Shown in pieces: positions 31,297-40,140 of a stretch of DNA of 40,346 nucleotides; the first letter of the stretch is position 1, and each line of letters starts with the position of its first letter. The DNA is taken from assembly GCA_934621705.1 (NCBI GenBank), contig CAKTUP010000005.1:1-40346 (forward strand). The letters are read 5' to 3'. The position numbers were made by a program, and so were the translations under genes. A model generated the notes under the pieces. That model worked only from the letters and a program-made list of their open reading frames with translations. It searched no databases and was not told the origin of the DNA. Source of the DNA: an uncultured Petrimonas sp. Its GTDB lineage: Bacteria > Bacteroidota > Bacteroidia > Bacteroidales > Dysgonomonadaceae.

Positions 31297-32931
31297 ATGA
31301 AACTAAGTAAATTATTTTTAATGGGAGCCGTCGTCCTGGGATTGGGATTGACAGCTTGTAACAACGGAGATACTCCCGAATTGGATCCCAAAGGTAACAC
31401 CTTCGCCAGTATCAGCGTTTCTTTGAAAAAAGTGATTCCTCCGGCTAATGCCCAAGCAAGAGCGTTGACGGATAGCCAGGGAGATAATGCAGGAACAACC
31501 GCTGAACAAGCGCTGGCTACCTTGCAGATGATTTCTACCGCTGGAAATGCAACATGGAGTCCTGCGGCTGCGGGATCTGTTGATGGAACTTTTTGGCCTG
31601 AAACTGGCATTTATAAAACAGCTCCTTGGGCTACAAACCCCGGACAACACACAATGGCATTAATTTTCAACGCTAACAGCGTTATGCCGGGTGCAGCTAC
31701 AGCAACCGCTACAACCGTATATTCCGGCACTCTTTCCGGATTAATTACGCCTAATTTCACCATGACCTCTAAAGGTTTTCCCGGCAACATTTTGCCGAAT
31801 ATCACAAGAGATCAGAACTTAACTGGAACCGGAATAACACAAAATGTTTTTACCGGAATTGAAGTAGAAAGAGTTGTGGCAAAAGGAATTGTACGCCAAG
31901 CAGCTAATTATAGTGGAGACGTTATGCAAGGAGCTACTAAAATAGCTGAAGTAACTGATGTTACTTTTGCTGCTGTAAATGGCGCTACCAGAACATTCTT
32001 GTTCCGCGACAACGCCGGTTTAAGAACTATGACCGATGCTGACAACAATGAATATACCGATTATGTTTCTGCTATTGATGCCGTAGTTCCTACACAAGAT
32101 GCCGCGACAGCCTACGCAGCAGGTTTGGTTCGCTTGGGTATTACAGGTGTTCCTGCCGATGTTTCAACGGCAAAAGAGGTAAATGCAGCCGGCGCTGATG
32201 TTGCTTCAGATGCTACCAAGGTTTTCTATTTTATGGAAAACAGCGGCACTTTATCAAACTTTACTTTGGGAGGAGCTGTTGAAGAACAAGGTTTTTATCG
32301 TTTCGCCTACGCGAAAGTGTATGGATACTATACTCCCGAAACCATTATGGCAGTGAACGGCACAGCTAAGAATTTTGTAGCTAAAACCGGAACAGGACGT
32401 TATTACAAAGAAGACCCTGTTGGAAGCGGTACTTGGATTGTAGCCACATCGACCGATGGAACTGAAGGTTATTTGGTATATGATTTACATCAAATTGCTT
32501 GGGGTGCAGCAAAAAAAGGAACAACATATTATATGGGTATCGACGATGGTATTTTATATGAAACCCCTGACGCCGCTGCATCCAGCACATTTAATCCCGG
32601 ACAATTCGCCTATACCTACAAAGATGGGAAATGCGGTTACCGTGCATTGTGGAACAAACAAACGTTGGATACAGATGCTAAAGTAGTTGTAAATGCCGAT
32701 ACACGTCGTAACAACGCGTATATGTTAGATATTGTAGGGTTTGCAAAAATAGGTTTCCCTTGGGATTCATCTGACCCCAACGACCCGAACTTGCCGAAAG
32801 AAGATCCCGATAGCCCCAACTTCCCCGATCCAGACGATCCAAACATTGAACCTACCGAAACGTACATGCGCGTCGAAGCCGTGGTTCTTCCTTGGAACTT
32901 GGTTCAAAGAGGCGGTATTATTCTTCAATAA
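31297..32931 (+). CDS. Mfa1-family major fimbrial subunit (type V pilin)
   Basis: A 544-residue lipoprotein pilin. Lipobox GLTAC (Cys21). A probable protease maturation site lies at QAR-AL (Arg55-Ala56), matching the Arg-directed trimming that frees the donor strand in type V pilins. The Ala/Thr/Gly-rich body is followed by the Mfa1-type C-terminal block NNAYMLDIVGFAKIGFPW. A D-P-N-D-P-N acid-rich, calcium-binding-like insertion (about 495-520) precedes the conserved VVLPWNLVQRGGIILQ ending. It is the most distinctive major-subunit candidate and is followed by an intrinsic terminator that would leave the minor-subunit genes downstream at lower expression. Adhesion role known for the family; host or surface target unknown. 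Confidence 0.9.
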   Translation: MKLSKLFLMGAVVLGLGLTACNNGDTPELDPKGNTFASISVSLKKVIPPANAQARALTDSQGDNAGTTAEQALATLQMISTAGNATWSPAAAGSVDGTFWPETGIYKTAPWATNPGQHTMALIFNANSVMPGAATATATTVYSGTLSGLITPNFTMTSKGFPGNILPNITRDQNLTGTGITQNVFTGIEVERVVAKGIVRQAANYSGDVMQGATKIAEVTDVTFAAVNGATRTFLFRDNAGLRTMTDADNNEYTDYVSAIDAVVPTQDAATAYAAGLVRLGITGVPADVSTAKEVNAAGADVASDATKVFYFMENSGTLSNFTLGGAVEEQGFYRFAYAKVYGYYTPETIMAVNGTAKNFVAKTGTGRYYKEDPVGSGTWIVATSTDGTEGYLVYDLHQIAWGAAKKGTTYYMGIDDGILYETPDAAASSTFNPGQFAYTYKDGKCGYRALWNKQTLDTDAKVVVNADTRRNNAYMLDIVGFAKIGFPWDSSDPNDPNLPKEDPDSPNFPDPDDPNIEPTETYMRVEAVVLPWNLVQRGGIILQ

Positions 32932-32953
32932 CAAAAAATGTAACTTTTACCAA

Positions 32954-32989
32954 TCAAGCGGGAGCTTTCCCGCTTCCGCTTGATTTTTT
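32954..32989 (+). terminator. intrinsic terminator between major pilin and anchor genes
   Basis: TCAAGCGG (32954-32961) pairs with CCGCTTGA (32976-32983), followed by T6 (32984-32989). A competing shorter hairpin, AAGCGGGA/TCCCGCTT (32956-32963, 32968-32975), cannot form at the same time as the long stem. Read-through would supply the downstream minor subunits, so it likely sets the major:minor subunit ratio. Confidence 0.75.
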
Positions 32990-33021
32990 ATTTTCTATTT
33001 TTATAAATAAAACAAGAGGCA

Positions 33022-33984
33022 ATGCAAAAGAATCACGTTATAATGTTGGCAATAAGTTTAGCAATGATACTATCATTCTCAAACTGTAACGATTTTATTT
33101 ATGATGATTTGAGTGATTGTCCGCAGGGTGTTAATTTTCAATTTTACAGACAAACACCGTGCGAACAATCTCCATATTATCCTTCTGACATTAAACAAGT
33201 GCGCGTATTTGCATTTGCCCAAAACGGCATATTGGTTGAAGAATTTTCTGCCGGCAACATTGTCCTTTCTTCCGATTATTTATTAGAAACGCCTTTCTAT
33301 AAAATTGGCACATTTACATTTGTGGCATGGGGAGGAGATGATTTAAGCGGTTACAACTTTTCGGCATTCGAACAAGGAAGAACAACAAAACAAGAAATGA
33401 TTGTTTCTTTGAAACGAGCAGCTTCACAAGCAACCAATAAGCCCAAGCAACTTTACGTTGGTGAATCGGGGCCGCTTACCATTGAAGATAGAACCAATTT
33501 AGGTAGTATTTTCGATTTGGTATCATTCAATATGCAAGAACTCACCAATAGATTGAATTTTAAGATTAAAGGATTATCGGTAAATGATGAGTATAAGATT
33601 ACATTGACCGATAATAACAGTAAATATGATTTTAACGGCGATTTTGTTGCCGATAACAGGTTTGAATATATTACCGACGTTCGTAAAGAGGGAGACGTTC
33701 TTCGTGCCGATTACATAACAATGAAACTTGCCGAAGGGCGCGACACATGGTTTACTATTACCAATACAACTACAGGGAAAGTAGTGTATGATGTAAACTT
33801 AGTGGATGACCTTCTTTTGTACAAAGGCCAATTTGGCGAACCTCCCTATAATTTAGCTTGCGATCACGATTTCAATATAATTATCGTATTCGCTCCAGAT
33901 GAAGATAATCCGGAAACCTATGTGTTGTGGCAAGTCATTGTAAACGATTGGAACGTGGTGAAAAGAGAAGTTATATTTCCGTAA
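33022..33984 (+). CDS. Mfa2/FimB-family fimbrial anchor subunit
   Basis: A 320-residue lipoprotein (Cys22 after LSFSN). It has the family's opening DLSDCPQGVNFQFYRQTPC and YPSDIKQVRVFAFAQNGILVEEF, followed by two transthyretin-like beta domains and a conserved W-Q-V-I-V-N-D-W end. Mfa2/FimB subunits sit at the base of the fimbria, anchor it to the outer membrane and limit its length. The gene lies right after the major pilin terminator. Confidence 0.9.
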   Translation: MQKNHVIMLAISLAMILSFSNCNDFIYDDLSDCPQGVNFQFYRQTPCEQSPYYPSDIKQVRVFAFAQNGILVEEFSAGNIVLSSDYLLETPFYKIGTFTFVAWGGDDLSGYNFSAFEQGRTTKQEMIVSLKRAASQATNKPKQLYVGESGPLTIEDRTNLGSIFDLVSFNMQELTNRLNFKIKGLSVNDEYKITLTDNNSKYDFNGDFVADNRFEYITDVRKEGDVLRADYITMKLAEGRDTWFTITNTTTGKVVYDVNLVDDLLLYKGQFGEPPYNLACDHDFNIIIVFAPDEDNPETYVLWQVIVNDWNVVKREVIFP

Positions 33985-34009
33985 CGAGAATCATTAACGT
34001 ATTTGTTAT

Positions 34010-35455
34010 ATGAACAAAACATTATACATTATTACAGTTAATTTGGCGTTACTGTTTTCTATCTTGGCAACATCTTGCGCACAACAAGATGTATTGACTG
34101 AAGAAGTAAATAGCAGCCCCGTATTTTTGAATGTTTCGTTGCGTTCGCAGGGCAATGCTCCCTCGTTGAACCAAGACGAAACCGATTTAGAAGATTACGT
34201 GAAAAATATCGCTGTAATTGTTTTTCAAACAAGCAGTAATAAAAAGTTGGGAGAGTACTATGAATATACAACCAATGGCATCTCCGGAACATTCACGTTT
34301 AAATTAGAAGTTGGAAGAGGCGATTTCTTTTTTATTGCCAATACAGCAAAAACCGAAGCCGAATTCAAAGTCATGTCAAGAGCCAATTTAGAAGCGTTTC
34401 TGCAATCATTGAATAATTTCCCTTACGTTCACGGCTTAAACGCTACAGACCCCTATTATTTCCCAATGAGCAGGGTTTATACCAATCAACTCATACCCAA
34501 AGGCGGCACAGAGGCAGACCCTGTCCAATTCTTGCCCGATGGCAATACAAGAGTAGAACTAATACGTACCATAGCAAAAGTGGAAATAAACATATCGGGC
34601 GAATACAAAGATAATGTAACGAATGTGGAGCTTGTGAACGGAGTAAACCAATTCTCTTTTGTAAAACGCTCCGATAATGCCGGAATGACATTAAGAACAA
34701 CCGACAACGCGTTTTACAGGCCCGATGCAACCAATCAGCCCAATTTGTGGCGTTTTTATACTCCCGAAGTGAATTTCACAACACAACCTACGTGGGGAAC
34801 GAATCCTCAAAATCTGAATTACATTAAAATCTCAACAGATTTTGGGCGTGATTATCTATTGCCCATCGTGTCAAACAGCCCCAAAACGGGCGATTATTTG
34901 GCATTCGCCACCGGGCAAGTTGCCGGTACGTCACCCAATTACAGTATCATACGGAACGATCATTATAAATTTGATGTGGAAATAAAGCCTAAGGAATTAA
35001 ATGTTTCACTCAATATTCTTCCTTGGGAACTTATTTCATCCAAAAAAGAATTCCGCCCTTATACCGAGATGGAATATCTCCCAACTTGGAATCCCGAACC
35101 GCCGGTTGTAAAACAACCCTATAATGCAGAATCCGGTGCGGTATATGATGTGGCAACATTTACTTTCAACTTGTTACATCCCATAGGAGGAATTTGGAAA
35201 GCAACGCTTACCAACGGGCTCGAATTTGCGTTTGAACCGGGTTCGCCTACTACCGGCACTTCAGGTATCGATTATCAAATCAAAATAGTGGCATTGAAAC
35301 CGCCTACTACTACAGTGCACACTACAGAATTTTATCTGATGATAAACGGCGTAGAAGTTGATCCCGATACGTATATTGAGGGGGGAACATTGGTGAATGG
35401 CCCCAAAGGAATAGGGCAAGGAAACAGGTTTGTAATTATTCAATCGGCTCAATAA
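34010..35455 (+). CDS. fimbrillin-like minor subunit (lipoprotein)
   Basis: A 481-residue lipoprotein (lipobox LATSC, Cys23) with a type V pilin-like N-terminal domain: VFLNVSLRSQG, ...YVKNIAVIVFQTSSNKKLGEYYEY, and RVELIRTIAKVEINISGEY, the strand pair seen in fimbrillins. The C-terminal third ends with LNVSLNILPWELISS, then a Pro-rich beta domain (about 360-481) found in accessory subunits. It is likely a shaft or adaptor subunit (Mfa3/Mfa4-like), located between anchor and tip genes; the exact position in the fibre is uncertain. Its stop is directly followed by the next ATG, 1 bp later. Confidence 0.8.
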   Translation: MNKTLYIITVNLALLFSILATSCAQQDVLTEEVNSSPVFLNVSLRSQGNAPSLNQDETDLEDYVKNIAVIVFQTSSNKKLGEYYEYTTNGISGTFTFKLEVGRGDFFFIANTAKTEAEFKVMSRANLEAFLQSLNNFPYVHGLNATDPYYFPMSRVYTNQLIPKGGTEADPVQFLPDGNTRVELIRTIAKVEINISGEYKDNVTNVELVNGVNQFSFVKRSDNAGMTLRTTDNAFYRPDATNQPNLWRFYTPEVNFTTQPTWGTNPQNLNYIKISTDFGRDYLLPIVSNSPKTGDYLAFATGQVAGTSPNYSIIRNDHYKFDVEIKPKELNVSLNILPWELISSKKEFRPYTEMEYLPTWNPEPPVVKQPYNAESGAVYDVATFTFNLLHPIGGIWKATLTNGLEFAFEPGSPTTGTSGIDYQIKIVALKPPTTTVHTTEFYLMINGVEVDPDTYIEGGTLVNGPKGIGQGNRFVIIQSAQ

Positions 35456-35456
35456 T

Positions 35457-37568
35457 ATGAAACAGTTTATTTACATATTTCTATTAGGTTCTGTTTTCTT
35501 TTTCGCATCTTGTATAGAAGAAAACTTAACCGATTGCAATAAGTTGGGAAACCACCAATTTTTGTTGAAACTTGTCGTTACGTCAAATCAACCGGCTGCA
35601 ACTAGAAGTGCCGGATATGGTGTTACCAGGGCAACAGAACCGGGTGATGATGATTATTATTACCCCGGTTTGGTAGATAACTTGGGTAATCCTATACAAC
35701 CCTATAACGAAAATAAAATCAACCGCGTAGATATTTTTTTCTATCAAGGCGAAACGCAGATATGGCATCCTCAGGATGTATCTGTATCATATGATGCGAA
35801 TAATACCCCAAAAGCCATCATTTCCATACCCATTGTCCGGGAATCCTTATTTGATGGTACGGAAAGTTATGACATTTATATTGTTGTTAATGGGCCTTCC
35901 AGTGCATCTATGACAGGATTGACATTACCTGAGTTGCGTGAAATGGCAATTACTACACCTTTCCATACTACAAATAGAATAAATCCCGTAAACGAATTGG
36001 TTATGGACGGGTCGATTCTAAATAAACGCATTTCTTTGGATTCGCCCGATTTGGGAACGGTGGATATGCGGCGTGCAGCGGCTAAAATTAGGGTGCGTAT
36101 TATAAAAGGCCCCGCCATTGACGAACTATTGGATTACAACGGCAACGGAATTGCCGATCACGATGAGGGTATAGACGGCACTACCGGCGCCACTCCGCTC
36201 GTTTCGGTGAAAAATTACAACGAACAAGGAGCGCTTTTGCAAGGCGGCGCTATTAAATCCGGTTTAACCAGCGATCTCGATTACAGAGTAGCAAACTTGT
36301 TGCGGCCTGGAAAGCCTAATTTCATTGGTATCACAACTCCATATCCTATCTATTCTTACGCTAACGATTGGAGCGATTGGAGCCAGAGCGGAAATAAAGA
36401 CGATGAAACGTACCTTCTGTTGCGTGTTCCGTTATACGTAGGGCCAAAGACACCCGGTATGGCGCCTCCGCCAACCAGTGAATTTACGTATTTTTATTAT
36501 CGTATTCCGGTTAATTTTCAACGGCCCGATGGCCCGCAAGACGAGAACGAGAAAAAATTCTATCGGTTAGACCGCAATCATTTGTATGACATACAAGTGG
36601 TCATTAACCAGTTAGGTGGAACACAGGATAACCCTTTACCAGTGTCGGGAAATTATGTAATTAAAGATTGGACGACAAGCGAAGTGGATGTAAGCATTAC
36701 TGCCCAGCATTATTTGGTGGCCGACCCCCTAAATTCAAGAGTGAATAACAAAGACCACACCGTGCTATCTTACTCTTCTTCAAAACTCCCCATTACGGTT
36801 TCTAATATAAGAGCAAGTTATACGTTCACCAACACAAGCGGTAATCCAGAAACCCAGTATTATCCCAATGGAGCCGTGGCAACGGGAACGCCCACCGTGG
36901 CCTCAGACAGAAGCGTGCGAGTATATATCGATTATCCTTCTTCCGGAAAAATAACCGTTACAAGCGCCATTCCCGGTAACAATGTGCCCAAGGATATCTC
37001 GTTTACCATATCAAATGGTATATCTACGCTTAATCAAACAGTTACCATTCAGCAGCTACCGGCCAATTATATCACAAATTATACGGGTACCAATTCCAGT
37101 CAACCAGGGACTACCCTACCCAATCACGCGTTGTATATAGCCACGTCATCCATACCGAGTGGAATAGCCCGCATCGGGTTTCCGCCGATTGATCCTACCA
37201 CCGGTTACACGGTAGCTTCATATGAAGTAAATAATTTGGTTTCTCCTTCGTTTATGTTGGCTTCACAATTAGGGGCAACCTTTCCGATGGATTTTGGATC
37301 GGCACAATCGCAATGCGCAAATTATTGGGAGGAAACTGAAATTAACGGACAAACCGTGCGCTACGAAGATTTTCGTTTGCCTACGGCTGCTGAGATTGCG
37401 CTAATTGACCAATTACAAAACACTCCAACCAGTGCAGTAAAAGCCATTATGACCGGAAAATGGTATTGGGATGCAAAAGGAGACGATGGCGCTTATGAAA
37501 TGAAAGGCGGAACAGGGGGGACGCAATATAATGCATATACGCGTTGTGTGAGGGATGTAAAGAATTGA
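35457..37568 (+). CDS. large fimbrial subunit with lectin/DUF1566-like C-terminus (tip candidate)
   Basis: A 703-residue lipoprotein (FFASC, Cys19). N-terminal pilin-like segments include KINRVDIFFYQGETQIW and the RRAAAKIRVRIIKG strand; the middle has repeated beta-strands (residues about 420-560, a BACON/Ig-like stretch with KLPITVSNI and DISFTISNGISTLNQTVTI). The end (about 600-703) shows YEDFRLPTAAEIALI, YWDAKGDDGAYE and YTRCVRDVKN, the pattern of FISUMP/DUF1566-type (C-type lectin/FGE fold) modules. Such end-modules are usual in surface adhesins, so this is the best candidate for the tip. It resembles proteins annotated DUF4906 in Bacteroides; that name is tentative. Confidence 0.72.
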   Translation: MKQFIYIFLLGSVFFFASCIEENLTDCNKLGNHQFLLKLVVTSNQPAATRSAGYGVTRATEPGDDDYYYPGLVDNLGNPIQPYNENKINRVDIFFYQGETQIWHPQDVSVSYDANNTPKAIISIPIVRESLFDGTESYDIYIVVNGPSSASMTGLTLPELREMAITTPFHTTNRINPVNELVMDGSILNKRISLDSPDLGTVDMRRAAAKIRVRIIKGPAIDELLDYNGNGIADHDEGIDGTTGATPLVSVKNYNEQGALLQGGAIKSGLTSDLDYRVANLLRPGKPNFIGITTPYPIYSYANDWSDWSQSGNKDDETYLLLRVPLYVGPKTPGMAPPPTSEFTYFYYRIPVNFQRPDGPQDENEKKFYRLDRNHLYDIQVVINQLGGTQDNPLPVSGNYVIKDWTTSEVDVSITAQHYLVADPLNSRVNNKDHTVLSYSSSKLPITVSNIRASYTFTNTSGNPETQYYPNGAVATGTPTVASDRSVRVYIDYPSSGKITVTSAIPGNNVPKDISFTISNGISTLNQTVTIQQLPANYITNYTGTNSSQPGTTLPNHALYIATSSIPSGIARIGFPPIDPTTGYTVASYEVNNLVSPSFMLASQLGATFPMDFGSAQSQCANYWEETEINGQTVRYEDFRLPTAAEIALIDQLQNTPTSAVKAIMTGKWYWDAKGDDGAYEMKGGTGGTQYNAYTRCVRDVKN

Positions 37569-37613
37569 TAAAGATTATAAAGTTGATAACTTAAGTAATA
37601 AAACAACCATCAA

Positions 37614-40082
37614 ATGAAAAAATACATATTCGGGCTGTTTGCTTCTATTCTCTTCCTTTCAGGTTGTGCTGATGAGTATGATCTGTATCAGGATATGGAG
37701 AATGGTTCAGAAACCGTGAAGGTTACATTTGCTGTAAACATCCCTGCCTTCAAGGTGGCTACTCGGCAATCGTTAACAGACGAAAATACCCTTAATAACC
37801 TGTTTTTATTGGTTTTCGATGAAAAAGGCAATTTCATTGAAAGGGTTCAGGCAACCGTATCCCCGTCAAACGCTACCAATGGGACATTTTCGGCAACATT
37901 GCCCGCTAATAAAGCCAAACGCATCATTCATTTTATTGCGAATTATAATTGGTCGGGTTTCGATGATGAAGTTGCTAAACAAAAAGATGAACGCGAAATT
38001 GTAGCCGCGCTAAAAGGCAATGAATTATATATGTGGTCTCGGATGGAATTGGCAAACGGAATCACCGCCACTTCTTTTGATGGCAGAACCGTGCAACTCA
38101 TTCGCAATATGGCAAAAATTACGGTAGTACAGAGCGGAGGCCTCGAGACCCAAAATTTTACAGAAGGAACATTTGCCGTGCGCAATATGCCAACCATCGG
38201 CACAATAGCGCCTTTTAACCCAAATGCCGGAGCATATATGTTCGCGGAGCACGCGATAACGGAGCCCGCCGGTGTTGCATTTGATGTAAACGGCGGCTAT
38301 AAATCTTTTGGAACAACAGCCATAGCAAACGCGGAGTTCGTTTTTGAACGAAAAAACGCTGCCGTAACAACCAACAATTATACCTACGTTATCTTACGTG
38401 GTAAATATAATGCCTTGGATTCATATTATAAAATAGACATCATTGATTCTCAAAAAAAACGATACGATATTGAACGCAATTATTGGTACAAACTAACCAT
38501 CAATAAAGTGCTGCGCCCGGGGTATGCAACAGAACAGCAAGCGATGGATAATGCAGCGGCTAACAATACCTCGCTCGATGTTACGATTGAAAAGTATCCG
38601 ATTATAACCGATGGTGTTGCAAAATTGGAAGTGGAAAAAACACTGATTGTTTTCACCCAAAACGGAGCAACATTGGATACGTGGGCCCATTATTTTCCCA
38701 ATGTCCAAACCTCGCCTACAACAATAGACAATTCAAGCGTAACGGTTACTCTCATAGAAGACGATCCGGCCAATCCTTTGGTGAAAGACGCCTTTATCTG
38801 GAATCCCGCAACCGGAAACATTACAGCCAACATACATAATATACCGGCAGATGGATCGCACCGTACCGCGCATATTCAAGTTACGAAAGGCGACCTTACC
38901 CGAACCATACGCCTTTTGTTACGCCCGGCCTATTCCTTTAGCCCTATAACCATTAACGGAACCGATCCCGGCGTGGTTTCTCCGGCTCAAGATGCAAACG
39001 CCCTGTTAAAATTTACCATTCCTGCTGATTATCCTACAGACCTTATGCCTGTAGAAGTAAAAATAGCAACGCAAGGATTATACCCCGCCAACGACAGTTT
39101 GCAAATGGTAGTGGAAAACGGACAAATCTATTACATCTATACGGCAACTTCCAAAGGGTTAAAAACAGTTCCGTTTAAAATCACTTTAAGCGCGAACCGA
39201 GAAGTGATCCGCCTGAATGCCGACCGTTTCAACGAAGGCAGGGTGGCATATAATATGAACTTTTTGGATGGAACCATTGCTTATCGCGATATTGCATCGG
39301 GCAGTGTTGAAACGCCGGTGCCTTATGCCCAGAGAGCCAATTTAAAAGCACGGCAAGGTTTTATATCTATGTCGGCCGACGGGAAGTACCGGTGGAGTTA
39401 TCCAGCCACATTTAACGCAATCTCTACCGACCGAATTACTTTTACGCGTAAAATAAGTGATGTGGTGTCAAGAATTTATTCGGCCGATGTAAGTCAAAGC
39501 AGCCTTGCCGCTACAACACCGCCCAATAAAATAACGCTCACGCACACGCATTCAACCATAAAAGGGGCTATCACCTACGGAAACGGAACGACCGTTCCTA
39601 ACAATACACCGGTGCCGCAAGACGGTATCGTTACGGCGAGCACAGGGAACATCTCTGTAACTGCAAACGGCGTTTACGAATATACATTTCCCGTGAGCGG
39701 AATAAACGCAACTACTCCCGTAACGTTAACTTACGAAGCGCATATAACCGGAAATGTTTACGAGATATATACAGCTACCACCACATTCGGCGCTTTAAGT
39801 AGCGGGAACCCGATAAATCTTTCTACTCTGAGCCGGATTATTATTTGGGGAAATATTTACTATGGTAACGCCTCAAATTTGGTGCCTCGCGGTGCCGGTA
39901 GCGCAACGGCTACGGGAGTCATATCGTTTGAAGTATATCAACGGGGTAAATACAGGTTGGAGTTGCAAGGCAATACGCCGGATGCGAGAAGAATTGCATT
40001 TAGTTATCAATCTAGGTGGACATATACGCTCACTCGTACATTGGCTCAATTGAGAGCAAACTCTACGGTAGCATTGCAATGA
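37614..40082 (+). CDS. large fimbrillin-like lipoprotein with three tandem C-terminal modules
   Basis: An 822-residue lipoprotein (FLSGC, Cys18). The N-terminal pilin domain is recognisable in VKVTFAVNIPAFKVATRQSL, TLNNLFLLVFDEKGNFIERV and VQLIRNMAKITVVQSGG, followed by YDIERNYWYKLTINKVLRPGY. The C-terminal half holds three related modules beginning near residues 551 (GTIAYRDIASGSV), 651 (GAITYGNGTTVPN) and 745 (GNIYYGNASNLVP), each with a later G-x-[IV]-[ST]-x-x-x-x-G-x-Y strand. The period is about 95-100 residues. It could be a second accessory or tip subunit, or an elongated stalk. The gene lies 45 bp after the previous one, so it probably belongs to the operon. Confidence 0.72.
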   Translation: MKKYIFGLFASILFLSGCADEYDLYQDMENGSETVKVTFAVNIPAFKVATRQSLTDENTLNNLFLLVFDEKGNFIERVQATVSPSNATNGTFSATLPANKAKRIIHFIANYNWSGFDDEVAKQKDEREIVAALKGNELYMWSRMELANGITATSFDGRTVQLIRNMAKITVVQSGGLETQNFTEGTFAVRNMPTIGTIAPFNPNAGAYMFAEHAITEPAGVAFDVNGGYKSFGTTAIANAEFVFERKNAAVTTNNYTYVILRGKYNALDSYYKIDIIDSQKKRYDIERNYWYKLTINKVLRPGYATEQQAMDNAAANNTSLDVTIEKYPIITDGVAKLEVEKTLIVFTQNGATLDTWAHYFPNVQTSPTTIDNSSVTVTLIEDDPANPLVKDAFIWNPATGNITANIHNIPADGSHRTAHIQVTKGDLTRTIRLLLRPAYSFSPITINGTDPGVVSPAQDANALLKFTIPADYPTDLMPVEVKIATQGLYPANDSLQMVVENGQIYYIYTATSKGLKTVPFKITLSANREVIRLNADRFNEGRVAYNMNFLDGTIAYRDIASGSVETPVPYAQRANLKARQGFISMSADGKYRWSYPATFNAISTDRITFTRKISDVVSRIYSADVSQSSLAATTPPNKITLTHTHSTIKGAITYGNGTTVPNNTPVPQDGIVTASTGNISVTANGVYEYTFPVSGINATTPVTLTYEAHITGNVYEIYTATTTFGALSSGNPINLSTLSRIIIWGNIYYGNASNLVPRGAGSATATGVISFEVYQRGKYRLELQGNTPDARRIAFSYQSRWTYTLTRTLAQLRANSTVALQ

Positions 40083-40140
40083 TGAAAGGGTGATTTAATA
40101 TTTTCCCCTGCCGGCGCAAGGTTGTAACTTGTGCCTTCTT
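40083..40140. other. 3' end of the fimbrial operon
   Basis: A short spacer with a C-rich CCCCTGCCGGCG stretch but no clear terminator hairpin before the 21-bp array. Confidence 0.3.
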
